Positions 43,336-51,828 of a stretch of DNA of 64,000 bases are shown here, in pieces (positions within the stretch are counted from its first letter, which is position 1; every line of letters begins with the position of its first letter). The notes under the pieces are model-generated. The model had not been told where the DNA came from. It did not search any database and was given only the letters and a program-made list of their open reading frames with translations. This stretch comes from Pseudomonas umsongensis (lineage in GTDB: Bacteria > Pseudomonadota > Gammaproteobacteria > Pseudomonadales > Pseudomonadaceae). The position numbers and the translations under genes were made by a program. The stretch is taken from assembly GCF_002236105.1 (NCBI RefSeq), contig NZ_NIWU01000006.1:124001-188000 (forward strand), written 5' to 3'.

Positions 43336-43545
43336 ATGGATCCTGCAGTTTTCGAAGAGTGGATGATGACCGGCCTGGTCAGCATCCTGATCATTTTCAT
43401 GGGTTTCATCGTCTGGGATCTGGCGAAGAAGTCCAAGGCCGGACGGTTTGGCTCGTTTATTCTGTTTTTCGTGCTGGGCCTTGGCGTTGCTGCATTTGTG
43501 ATCAAGAGCGTGGTCATTGGCCTGATCGAATCCGGCACTTTATAA
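43336..43545 (+). CDS. DUF2788 small membrane protein
   Basis: A 69-residue protein with two transmembrane helices (about residues 11-28 and 38-60) joined by a charged loop (DLAKKSKAGRFG). The pattern fits the DUF2788 family found next to pseudouridine synthase genes in pseudomonads. The start at 43336 follows GCGGAGATGTTCA. Its last 6 bp overlap the end of the convergent rluE-like gene. Function unknown. Confidence 0.85.
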   Translation: MDPAVFEEWMMTGLVSILIIFMGFIVWDLAKKSKAGRFGSFILFFVLGLGVAAFVIKSVVIGLIESGTL

Positions 43546-44175
43546 GCGCGCTGGCACTTCCTTCCACTGGCCCTGATCGAGCCCTTCGATCGTCCAGTCG
43601 CCGATCCTGACACGCACCAACCGCAACGTCGGCAACCCGACCGCCGCCGTCATCCGCCGCACCTGCCGATTGCGACCCTCGCGAATCACCAGTTCCAGCC
43701 AACTGGTCGGCACACTTTTACGAAAGCGTACCGGCGGGTTACGCGGCCACAACGGCGGCTCATCCAGTTGCCGCGCCTGCGCAGGCAAGGTCATGCCATC
43801 GTTCAATTCGACACCGTCACGCAAGCGCTGCAACTGTTCGGCACTCGGCTCGCCTTCAACCTGCACCCAGTAGGTCTTGGCCAGTTTGTGTTTCGGGTCG
43901 GCGATGCGTGCCTGGAGCTGGCCGTCGTTGGTCAGCAGCAGTAGACCTTCGCTGTCGCGGTCCAGCCGTCCTGCGGGGTAGATCCCCGGGACATCGATGT
44001 AGTCCTTGAGGGTCGCGCGCCCTTCTGCGTCACTGAATTGCGTCAGCACATCGAAGGGTTTGTTGAACAGGATCAGCCTGGGCGCAGCGGGAGGCGCCTT
44101 GGCGACACGGCGCGGGGCTGCTGGGGATGGCTTTGCGCCAGGGCGGCGGGAAACAGGACGTTGCACACGGGACAT
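43540..44175 (-). CDS. rluE: rRNA large-subunit pseudouridine synthase, RluE-like
   Basis: A 211-residue RsuA-family pseudouridine synthase lacking an S4 domain; the first 30 residues are a basic, alanine/proline-rich tail. The catalytic aspartate is in PAGRLDRDSEGLLLLT (near residue 73), ILFNKPFDVLTQF begins the domain, and REGRNRQVRRM near 165 is the family's motif III. The protein length and the lack of an S4 domain fit RluE (23S rRNA U2457). Confidence 0.92.
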   Translation of the reverse strand: MSRVQRPVSRRPGAKPSPAAPRRVAKAPPAAPRLILFNKPFDVLTQFSDAEGRATLKDYIDVPGIYPAGRLDRDSEGLLLLTNDGQLQARIADPKHKLAKTYWVQVEGEPSAEQLQRLRDGVELNDGMTLPAQARQLDEPPLWPRNPPVRFRKSVPTSWLELVIREGRNRQVRRMTAAVGLPTLRLVRVRIGDWTIEGLDQGQWKEVPARL

Positions 44176-44189
44176 GGTGAAGGAACATC

Positions 44190-44228
44190 TAACGGTCAGG
44201 GCTGCTAATGCTAGTAGCCCGACCGTTA
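44190..44228. terminator. inverted repeat after amn, likely transcript end
   Basis: TAACGGTC and GACCGTTA, with inner arms GGGCT/AGCCC, make a long imperfect hairpin between the amn stop and the rluE start. No T run follows in either direction, so it may be a processing site rather than an intrinsic terminator. Confidence 0.5.
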
Positions 44229-44244
44229 AATGACCATCGCCAAA

Positions 44245-45744
44245 TCAGCGGAACGGCGGCTCGTCGAAGCTGCGCAGTTTGCGCGAGTGCAACGAGTTGA
44301 GCTCTGTGCGCAACAAGTCCACGGCTTCGATACCGATTTTCAGGTGCTGGCTGACCGCGCGCTCATAAAAGGCGTTGGCTGAGCCAGGCAACTTGATTTC
44401 GCTGTGCAGGGGCTTGTCCGACACACAAAGCAACGTGCCGTAAGGCACCCGCAAGCGATAACCCTGGGCCGCGATCGTACCGCTTTCCATGTCCACTGCC
44501 ACGGCGCGGGACAAGTTGATCAACGGCCGCTCCTGAGCCCAGCGCAGCTCCCAGTTACGGTCGTCGTAAGTCAGTACGGTGCCGGTACGCAGGCGCTTTT
44601 TCAGCTCGTCGCCCTTCTCGCCGGTGATGTTGGCCGCCGCCTGTTGCAGTGCGAGCTGCACTTCGGCCAAGGCCGGAATCGGAATATTTGGCGGCACGAC
44701 CCGGTCGAGAATGCCGTCACGGCGCATATAGGCGTGGGCCAGCACGTAGTCGCCAATGGTCTGGGACTGACGCAACCCACCGCAGTGGCCGATCATCAGC
44801 CAGCAATGCGGACGCAGTACCGCCAGGTGGTCGGTGATGTTCTTGGCGTTGGACGGGCCGACGCCGATATTGACCAGGGTCACGCCGTGGCCATCAGTAG
44901 CAATCAGGTGGTAGGCCGGCATCTGGTAGCGATGCCAGACCACACCTGCGGCAATCGCCGAGGCTTCACCGTGATCCATGCTCTTTTCGATGATTACATT
45001 ACCCGGCAGCACCATGCGCACGAAGCGCGGATCTTTGCGCAGTTGCTCCAGGCCATGGACGATGAACTGGTCGACGTAACGGTGATAGTTGGTCAGCAGG
45101 ATCCATGGCTGCACATGCCGCCAGTCGCTACCGGTGTAATGCACCAGACGGCGCAGGGAAAAATCCACCCGGGCGGCATCGAACAGCGCCAAGGGCAGCG
45201 GATCGGTGTTTTCCCAATCGTACAAGCCGTCGGCAATACCGTCGGTCGCCGCCGACAGGTCGGTGCTCGGGAACACCCGCGCCAGCACGGCGGCGGTGAC
45301 ACCGGAGCCGGCCAACTCATCGCCCTGCTCGACCACGTATGGATAAGGAATGTTCTGCTGGCTGACACCGACCTCCACGGTCACGGTGAAGTCGTGCATC
45401 AACGGCACGAGTTGCTCCAGCAGGTATTTACGGAAGGCAGCGGGATGGGTGACGGTGACGCTGTAGGTGCCTGGCAACTGGACCTTGGCGTAGGCCCGCG
45501 TGGTCTGCGGGACTTCGCCCTGGCAGTGGTAGGTCAGACGCAGTTCGGGATAACGAAACATTGCCCGCTGTTCGGCGTCCGGCTCGACACGATCCTTGAG
45601 ATAACGCTTGAGCGCCTGGCTCAGAGCGGTGGTTGCACGATTGTGCAAGAGCGCAAGCCGGTCTACAGCTTGCTCGGCGGTTTGAACGACAATAAAAGCT
45701 TCGGTCACGATCAGCATCCTGTGTTCTGACTTGCAGGCCTTCAT
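44245..45744 (-). CDS. amn: AMP nucleosidase
   Basis: A 499-residue enzyme that splits AMP into adenine and ribose 5-phosphate. The N-terminal AMN domain (about residues 20-190) is followed by a nucleoside-phosphorylase-like catalytic domain with VTLVNIGVGPSNAKNITDH (near 290), LMIGHCGGLR (near 320) and VDMESGTIAAQGYRLRVPYG (near 420), the last with the ribose-binding Met-Glu. The start is uncertain (45744 or the ATG at 45717). Confidence 0.93.
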   Translation of the reverse strand: MKACKSEHRMLIVTEAFIVVQTAEQAVDRLALLHNRATTALSQALKRYLKDRVEPDAEQRAMFRYPELRLTYHCQGEVPQTTRAYAKVQLPGTYSVTVTHPAAFRKYLLEQLVPLMHDFTVTVEVGVSQQNIPYPYVVEQGDELAGSGVTAAVLARVFPSTDLSAATDGIADGLYDWENTDPLPLALFDAARVDFSLRRLVHYTGSDWRHVQPWILLTNYHRYVDQFIVHGLEQLRKDPRFVRMVLPGNVIIEKSMDHGEASAIAAGVVWHRYQMPAYHLIATDGHGVTLVNIGVGPSNAKNITDHLAVLRPHCWLMIGHCGGLRQSQTIGDYVLAHAYMRRDGILDRVVPPNIPIPALAEVQLALQQAAANITGEKGDELKKRLRTGTVLTYDDRNWELRWAQERPLINLSRAVAVDMESGTIAAQGYRLRVPYGTLLCVSDKPLHSEIKLPGSANAFYERAVSQHLKIGIEAVDLLRTELNSLHSRKLRSFDEPPFR

Positions 45745-45808
45745 CTTGCCTGTATCGTCGCTTCACGGGAACAGTGGCGACACAAATGCAGGGAGCGCCG
45801 CAGATCCC

Positions 45809-45899
45809 CTGTGGGAGCGAGCCTGCTCGCGAAGGCGATGGCACATCCAATATCGATGTGGCTGACAGATCGCTTTCGCGAGCAGGCTCGCTCCCACAG
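45809..45899. repeat. REP pair, TGTGGGAGCGAGC family
   Basis: 25-bp inverted arms around a 41-bp spacer, between the start of amn and the end of the acyl-CoA dehydrogenase gene; the right arm abuts the latter's stop codon. Confidence 0.9.
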
Positions 45900-45900
45900 T

Positions 45901-47550
45901 TCAGAAACCTTGCGGAGTCGAACGAGCAACAATCGCTTCCACATTCAACCCACGCGGCAACCCGCCATAAACCCGCCCACCGCCATTCAGGCGACTGGCG
46001 ATAAACCCATCACTCACCGCCACATTCCCCGCCTCCAGCAACAGCTTCGCCTGTAACCCAAGGGCGATGCCTTCGGTCAACTGCCGGGCACGGTATTGAA
46101 TATCGTCGGTATCCTTGAAGGCCGACTGCAATTGGGCGATGTGCGCGGCCAGGCGTTTATCGCCATGACCATCACCCAATTCGCTGAACAATGCATCGAG
46201 CACGCCCGGTTCCTTGGACAAGGCGCGCAGCACATCAAGGCATTGCACGTTGCCGGAGCCCTCCCAGGTCGAGTTCACCGGAGCCTCGCGATACAGGCGC
46301 GGCAAGATGCTGTCTTCCACGTACCCCGCCCCGCCCATGCATTCAGCGGCTTCATTGATCATGGCCGGCGCGCGCTTGCAGATCCAGTACTTGCCCACCG
46401 CTGTCACCAGCCGGGCGAACTTGGCTTCCTGTGAGTCGTCCAGATGATCGAGCGCCCGACCCATGCGCAGGCTCAAGGCCAGGGCGGCTTCGCTTTCCAA
46501 CGCCAGGTCCGCCAGCACGTTCTGCATCAGGGGCTGTTCGCTGAGCAACTTGCCGCCAACCTTGCGGTGGGCGCAGTGGTGGCTGGCCTGGGTCAGCGCC
46601 TGGCGCATCAACGAACTTGAGCCGACCATGCAATCGAAACGGGTCATGGCGACCATCTCGATGATCGTCGGCACGCCGCGCCCTTCCTCACCGACCATCC
46701 ACGCCAAGGCCCCGCGAAACTCCACTTCGCTGGAGGCGTTGGAACAGTTGCCGAGTTTGTTTTTCAGGCGCTGGATGTAGAACTGATTGCGCGTGTCGTC
46801 CGGACGATGCCGCGGCAGCAGGAAACAGGTCAGCCCCTTGTCCGTCTGCGCCAGGGTCAGGAAGGCATCGCACATGGGCGCCGAACAGAACCACTTGTGC
46901 CCCACCAGTTCGTACGCCTGGCCGGGACCGCTGGCGCCCACCGGATAAGCCTTGGTGGTGTTGGCGCGGACATCGGTGCCGCCCTGCTTCTCGGTCATGG
47001 CCATGCCAATCGTGACGCCGGCCTTGTGGGCCATGCCGACATTGCGCGGGTCATATTCCGTGGACAGGATCTTCGGCAGCCATTGATCCGCCAGGTCCGG
47101 TTGCAGGCGCAGTGCCGGGACGCTGGCGAAGGTCATGGTCAACGGGCAACCGCTGCCGGCTTCGGCCTGGCTATGCAGGTAGGTCATGGCGGCGCGGGCG
47201 ACATGCGCACCGGACTGCGGATGCGCCCAGGGCAACGAGGTCAGGCCATGCTCGATCGCTGCGCGCATCAATTCATGATAGGCCGGGTGAAACTCCACCA
47301 GGTCGATACGATGTCCATAGCGATCATGACTGCTGAAAATCGGCTTGTTCTGATTGGCCAGGAAACCCGCCGCCATCAACGGTCCGCCGGCGAGCGCGCC
47401 GTATGCATCGATCCGCGATTCGGCCCAACCGGCCCCGAAACGCCGCGCCCACTCCTGCAGGGGCAGGTCGATGCGATACAGGTTGGCGCCATCCAGCGAG
47501 GGTGGCTGGTTGGTGACTTCGTGGGTTTCGGCGAACTGATGCAGGTTCAT
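45901..47550 (-). CDS. AidB-like acyl-CoA dehydrogenase
   Basis: A 549-residue flavoprotein of the AidB branch of acyl-CoA dehydrogenases. GMAMTEKQGGTDVRANTTKA near residue 195 is the AidB-type FAD/substrate loop, GHKWFCSAPMCDAFLTLAQT near 225, RFDCMVGSSSLMRQAL near 310, and AAECMGGAGYVEDSILPRLYREAPVNSTWEGSGNV (seen near 410-445) carries the catalytic-glutamate region. AidB binds DNA and counters alkylation damage in E. coli; isovaleryl-CoA activity is weak. The start at 47550 begins the conserved sequence. Confidence 0.9.
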   Translation of the reverse strand: MNLHQFAETHEVTNQPPSLDGANLYRIDLPLQEWARRFGAGWAESRIDAYGALAGGPLMAAGFLANQNKPIFSSHDRYGHRIDLVEFHPAYHELMRAAIEHGLTSLPWAHPQSGAHVARAAMTYLHSQAEAGSGCPLTMTFASVPALRLQPDLADQWLPKILSTEYDPRNVGMAHKAGVTIGMAMTEKQGGTDVRANTTKAYPVGASGPGQAYELVGHKWFCSAPMCDAFLTLAQTDKGLTCFLLPRHRPDDTRNQFYIQRLKNKLGNCSNASSEVEFRGALAWMVGEEGRGVPTIIEMVAMTRFDCMVGSSSLMRQALTQASHHCAHRKVGGKLLSEQPLMQNVLADLALESEAALALSLRMGRALDHLDDSQEAKFARLVTAVGKYWICKRAPAMINEAAECMGGAGYVEDSILPRLYREAPVNSTWEGSGNVQCLDVLRALSKEPGVLDALFSELGDGHGDKRLAAHIAQLQSAFKDTDDIQYRARQLTEGIALGLQAKLLLEAGNVAVSDGFIASRLNGGGRVYGGLPRGLNVEAIVARSTPQGF

Positions 47551-47624
47551 GACGGGGCTCCTTTGCTCAGCCAAGGGACTTCAGTTAAGCACCGCCCCTT
47601 GGCCGATCAAAGTGTCATATCTGC

Positions 47625-50009
47625 CTAACTGTCGGCGCTTTCGCCCTGCTCGGAACAGAGCACGCGACGATAAAGCGCGACCTGCAAGTCCTCAAATTTC
47701 ACCGGCTTGCTCAAATGGTCAATCATCGCGCCGCTCTCGCAGCGCTCCAGCTCAGTCCCCAGGGCGATTATGAATATCGGCACTTGCGCGTAACCGGGCA
47801 ATGCCCGGATCCGGCAGCACACGGAAACACCGTCGAGCGCTTGCAACTGACAATCGACCAGCACCGCATCGAAGGTTTCGCGCTGCAAAAAATCCAGCGC
47901 GGCCAGGCCGCTGTCGGCGGTGCGCACGCGAAACCCGAGCTTGAGCAACATGCCGCGCATCACCAACTGGTTGACGTTGTTGTCATCCACCAGCAATACG
48001 CTGCAATCCTGAGGCTGGCGCAGCCGTGGCGATTCACGCGTCGCGATCGGTGTGGCAGGTCGCTGCGGTGTGGCAATGTCAAATTCGACATCAAGCTGGA
48101 AACGGCTGCCGCGCCCGGGCTCGGAGCGGTGCGTCAGGCGTCCGCCAAGCAATTCCACCAGTTGCCGGCAGATGGCCAGGCCGACACCCAGGCCGCCGTA
48201 CTCGCGCGTCATCGAACCATCGAGCTGGAAGAAGCGCTGATACATCGTCGCCTCTCCAAGGTCAGTGAAGCCGATACCGGTGTCGATCACCGCAAAGGAC
48301 AACGCCAGTCGCTCTGGGTTGACTGGTTTCCCGGTGACCCGCAACGCCAGCCCGCCGACCCGGGTAAACTTGATGGCGTTATCCAGCAGGCACTCCAGGC
48401 ATTGCGCCAGCTTGGCGCTATCGCCGTCCAAGCGATCCGGCACATCCGGTGCCACGTCGACCTTGAAGTCCAGCGACTTGCTCGCGGCATTGCCGTAGAA
48501 CTGGGCACGCAATGCCTCCACCACGTTGCGCAAGCTGAAGGTGGTCGCAGAAGCCTTGAGCTTGCCCGCCTGCAGTTCGGTCAGGGTGAGAATGCCATTG
48601 ACCATGCGCATCATGTCCCGCGCCGATCCGGCGGCCGTTTGCTGATATTGCTCCAGCTCAGGGTCCATCTCGACGGTTTGCATCAGCTCCAGCGATCCGA
48701 TCACGCCGTTCATGGGCGTACGCAATTCGTGGGTCAGGGTGGCGAGGAATTCGTCCTTGAGCTTGTTGCTGTGTGCCAGCTGCTGGTTGAGCGCCTCAAG
48801 TTTTTGCCCGGCGTCGAGCAGGGTTTGCGCCTGCTGCTCGCGCATGGCGTTGATACGGTCGGCCAGGGCCATGGACAGCAGCGCCACTTCGATGGCCGAG
48901 CCAATCTGGCTGGAGTACATGGTCAGGAACACATTCGGCAGGTAACCGAGCACCATCAATGTATTGATGATGCCGCCGAGCAGAAACGCCGACCAGGCAA
49001 TGATGAAATAGCGCGCAACCCGCAACCCGCGCAACCAGGCGAAAATCCCCGCGGCAAAAATCACCACCGTGAAGGTCAGGGCCAGGGTAGTGGCCAGACG
49101 CAAGGCCAAGGCATAGCTGGTCATCAGGGACAACCCGACCACCAACGCGCTGAATGCCACCAACGCCAGCAGCAAGCGGTCCATCCAGCGGCTGAGGGTG
49201 GCGGTCTGCAGAAAGCTGCGGGCGAACTGGCTACCGAACAATCCGGCACAACCGATGAAAAAAGGCGTCGAAGCGTTGGCCCACCAGGGATTGTCTGGCC
49301 AGAAATACTGCACGGCCGCGCCGTTCACCGACAGCTGATACAAGCCAAACGAGGCGATGTAGAAGATGTAGTAGAGATAGCTGGTATCACGCACGCTGAG
49401 GTAAATGAACAGGTTGTAGACCAGCATGCCCAGCAATACACCGTAGATCAGCCCCAACACATAGAGGCGCACCGGTTGGTCTTCGAGATAGGCCGTGCTG
49501 GACCACAACGTAACTGGCGCCTGGATCGACCCCTGGCTTTGCAGGCGCAAGTACAGGGTTTGCACTTGGTCAGGCGTAAAATCCAACGTGAACAGGTAGT
49601 TATTCTGGCGTATTTCACGACTGGCGAACGGCAAGGCGTCGCCGGTTTGCCTGGCCAATTGATAGTTGCCGCTCGCGTCAGGCAGATACAAGTCAAGGTG
49701 ATCGAGCGGTGGGTAAGCCAACTCCAGCAGCCACGTCCGTTGCGCAGTCGGGTTTGAAGGGCGGTAATGCAGGTCGATTTTCAGCCAGAACACCGAGCGC
49801 GAATAGCCGGCATTAAGGGTGGTCTTGTCATGCGCCTTGAAGTTGCCAGCTGCCGCCTGCGCACGAATATCCGCGACAGTCGCCTGACCACCCGCGTCTT
49901 CAAACACTTGCAGGGTTCGCCCGAGGGGAAGGCTTCGGGTGAGTTCATTGAACTCAACGGCGTTCGCCAAGAGGGGCAAACACAACACAAACATCAGCAA
50001 ATAGCGCAT
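47625..50009 (-). CDS. ladS: hybrid sensor histidine kinase LadS
   Basis: A 794-residue membrane hybrid kinase: signal sequence (1-17), periplasmic 7TMR-DISMED2 sensor (about 25-170), seven-helix 7TMR-DISM region (about 183-385), coiled linker, HisKA with His427 (LATLTHELRTPMNG), HATPase with LLDNAIKF (Asn544), DTGIGF and GGLGVGLA, and a receiver with Asp719 (VDCQL) and Lys768. Architecture, length and position between the aidB-like gene and thiD match P. aeruginosa LadS, which feeds the GacS/RsmY-RsmZ switch towards sessile growth and senses calcium through DISMED2. Single gene, divergent from thiD. Confidence 0.92.
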   Translation of the reverse strand: MRYLLMFVLCLPLLANAVEFNELTRSLPLGRTLQVFEDAGGQATVADIRAQAAAGNFKAHDKTTLNAGYSRSVFWLKIDLHYRPSNPTAQRTWLLELAYPPLDHLDLYLPDASGNYQLARQTGDALPFASREIRQNNYLFTLDFTPDQVQTLYLRLQSQGSIQAPVTLWSSTAYLEDQPVRLYVLGLIYGVLLGMLVYNLFIYLSVRDTSYLYYIFYIASFGLYQLSVNGAAVQYFWPDNPWWANASTPFFIGCAGLFGSQFARSFLQTATLSRWMDRLLLALVAFSALVVGLSLMTSYALALRLATTLALTFTVVIFAAGIFAWLRGLRVARYFIIAWSAFLLGGIINTLMVLGYLPNVFLTMYSSQIGSAIEVALLSMALADRINAMREQQAQTLLDAGQKLEALNQQLAHSNKLKDEFLATLTHELRTPMNGVIGSLELMQTVEMDPELEQYQQTAAGSARDMMRMVNGILTLTELQAGKLKASATTFSLRNVVEALRAQFYGNAASKSLDFKVDVAPDVPDRLDGDSAKLAQCLECLLDNAIKFTRVGGLALRVTGKPVNPERLALSFAVIDTGIGFTDLGEATMYQRFFQLDGSMTREYGGLGVGLAICRQLVELLGGRLTHRSEPGRGSRFQLDVEFDIATPQRPATPIATRESPRLRQPQDCSVLLVDDNNVNQLVMRGMLLKLGFRVRTADSGLAALDFLQRETFDAVLVDCQLQALDGVSVCCRIRALPGYAQVPIFIIALGTELERCESGAMIDHLSKPVKFEDLQVALYRRVLCSEQGESADS

Positions 50010-50361
50010 TTATGCCCCAGCATGGCCTGTCCGGTCCTGTCAGGAAGCCCCCCATTCCTTTTGAGCAGACGTAAAACCGGTGATACCTGTTATTGGTTTG
50101 GATCCACTCTAGCATAGCCGTTGATGGCTAATGAGCACTACCGAAATTTTTCACACAAAGGCTCTAGAACGGTAGTTCCAGCGAAAATTATTGAGATAGA
50201 GCGTTTGGTTTGGTCACAAAATCAAAAGATCGCAGCCTTCGGCAGCTCCTACGGTTTTCGCGTCGATCTGAAGACCCTGTAGGAGCTGCCGAAGGCTGCG
50301 ATCTTTTGACTGTCGCGCGGCGGGCTTCGAAAAAAGATGTTTGGTGGTAAGCTCGCGCACC
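50010..50361. other. 352-bp divergent gap between ladS and thiD
   Basis: Holds a REP pair (50220-50309) close to thiD and about 200 bp of more A+T-rich DNA beside ladS. I looked for a TPP riboswitch (CUGAGA ... ACCUGA) ahead of thiD and saw none. No ORF with support. Confidence 0.6.
50220..50309. repeat. REP pair, GTAGGAGCTGCC family, reversed orientation
   Basis: Arms run ATCAAAAGATCGCAGCCTTC...GTAG on the left and the complement on the right, i.e. inverted relative to 12064 and 43137, with a 26-bp spacer. It ends 52 bp before the thiD start, so it lies in the probable promoter or leader. Confidence 0.92.
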
Positions 50362-51159
50362 ATGAATATCTACAGCTCTCGCCCCGTTGTCCTCTGTCTC
50401 TCCGGCCACGACCCAAGTGGTGGCGCCGGCTTGCAGGCAGATATCGAAGCCTTGCTCGCTCAGGGTTGCCATGCGGCTCCGGCCGTCACCGCCCTGACCG
50501 TGCAAGACACCGTCAATGTCACTGACTTTCGCGTGCTCGACCGTGAGTGGGTGTTGGCCCAGGCCAATGCCGTGCTCAACGATTCCGAAGTCGCGGCGGT
50601 CAAGCTCGGCATGCTCGGCTCCCTGGAAATGGTCGACACCGTGGTCGAACTGCTTTCGGCGCACCCGCACTTGCCGGTGGTCTGTGACCCGGTACTGCGC
50701 GCCGGTGGCGGAGGTCGACTGGGCAAGGACGAAGTCGGCTACGCCATGCGCGAACGCCTGCTGCCGCTCTCGATCATCGCCACCCCCAACCTTCCCGAAG
50801 CCCGTATCCTCGCCGAACTGCCTGAAGGCACCGCGGATGAGTGCGCTGAAAAACTCCTGCCGTTCGTCAAACACCTGCTGATCACCGGCGGCCATGGCGA
50901 CGAAACCGAAATCCACAACCGCCTGTACAGCCGCGACGGCTTGCGCGAAACCTACACCTGTCAACGTTTGCCGGGCAGCTATCACGGCTCGGGTTGCACC
51001 TTGGCCAGTGCGCTTGCCGGCCGTCTGGCCCAAGGTGAAAACCTCGCCAGCGCCGTACAGACTGCACTTAACTACACGTGGCGCACCCTGCGCGATGCGG
51101 AGCAGTTGGGCAAAGGCCAATTCGTGCCACGCCGCCTGCCACTGGACTTCTGTTCGTAA
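50362..51159 (+). CDS. thiD: hydroxymethylpyrimidine/phosphomethylpyrimidine kinase
   Basis: A 265-residue ribokinase-fold kinase phosphorylating HMP and HMP-P in thiamine synthesis. LCLSGHDPSGGAGLQADI (near residue 12) is the substrate loop, VTALTVQDT near 48, VCDPVLRAGGG near 112, and GSYHGSGCTLASALA near 212 holds the catalytic base and anion hole. The ATG at 50362 is used. Followed by thiE after 30 bp. Confidence 0.96.
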   Translation: MNIYSSRPVVLCLSGHDPSGGAGLQADIEALLAQGCHAAPAVTALTVQDTVNVTDFRVLDREWVLAQANAVLNDSEVAAVKLGMLGSLEMVDTVVELLSAHPHLPVVCDPVLRAGGGGRLGKDEVGYAMRERLLPLSIIATPNLPEARILAELPEGTADECAEKLLPFVKHLLITGGHGDETEIHNRLYSRDGLRETYTCQRLPGSYHGSGCTLASALAGRLAQGENLASAVQTALNYTWRTLRDAEQLGKGQFVPRRLPLDFCS

Positions 51160-51189
51160 CTCTCTATTAGCTGCGGTGAGGCTTGCTTG

Positions 51190-51813
51190 ATGAAACTACG
51201 TGGCCTGTACGCCATTACCGACAGCCAGTTGCTGGCCGGTAAATTTCTTTCGTACGTGGAGGCGGCGCTGGAAGGTGGCGTCACCCTGCTGCAATACCGC
51301 GACAAGAGCAGCGATGAGGCCCGTCGTTTGCGTGAAGCCGAAGCCTTGCGCGACCTGTGCGAACGCTACAAGACCCAGTTGATCATCAACGACGACGCCG
51401 AGCTGGCGGCCCGCCTGAACGTGGGCGTGCATCTGGGCCAGACCGATGGCCCGCTGTCGCCGACCCGCGCCCTGCTCGGCTCCAAAGCGATCATCGGCTC
51501 GACCTGCCACGCGCAGCTTGAATTGGCCGAGCAAGCCGCCAGGGAAGGCGCCAGTTATGTCGCGTTCGGCCGCTTCTTCAATTCCAACACCAAGCCCGGC
51601 GCCCCGACCTGCAGTCTCGACCTGCTCGACCAGGCCCGCAGCAAACTGCATCTGCCGATCTGCGCGATCGGCGGCATCACCCTCGACAACGCCGCCCCGC
51701 TAGTGGCCCATGGGGTCGATCTGCTCGCCGTGGTACATGGCCTGTTTGGCGCCGAGAGCACGGCTGAAGTGACCCGCCGCGCCCGCGCCTTTAACGAATT
51801 ACTGAAAATCTGA
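51190..51813 (+). CDS. thiE: thiamine-phosphate synthase
   Basis: A 207-residue TIM barrel coupling HMP-PP and thiazole phosphate. LLQYRDKSSDEARRL (near residue 34), LIINDDAELAARLNVGVHLGQ (near 62-82, split as IINDDAELAA and GVHLGQ), GSTCHAQLELAEQA and VAFGRFFNSNTKPGA (near 122) are family hallmarks; ICAIGGITLDNA ends the phosphate site. 15 bp before hemL. Confidence 0.96.
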   Translation: MKLRGLYAITDSQLLAGKFLSYVEAALEGGVTLLQYRDKSSDEARRLREAEALRDLCERYKTQLIINDDAELAARLNVGVHLGQTDGPLSPTRALLGSKAIIGSTCHAQLELAEQAAREGASYVAFGRFFNSNTKPGAPTCSLDLLDQARSKLHLPICAIGGITLDNAAPLVAHGVDLLAVVHGLFGAESTAEVTRRARAFNELLKI

Positions 51814-51828
51814 TTTGAGAGCCCGATC

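Noticed and set aside
47715..49757. 680-codon ORF antisense to ladS
   Set aside because: Composition (Gln, Arg, His-rich) is typical of a mirror frame; the ladS strand has all kinase motifs in order.
50010..50361. TPP riboswitch ahead of thiD
   Set aside because: I looked for the conserved CUGAGA and ACCUGA blocks and found neither.
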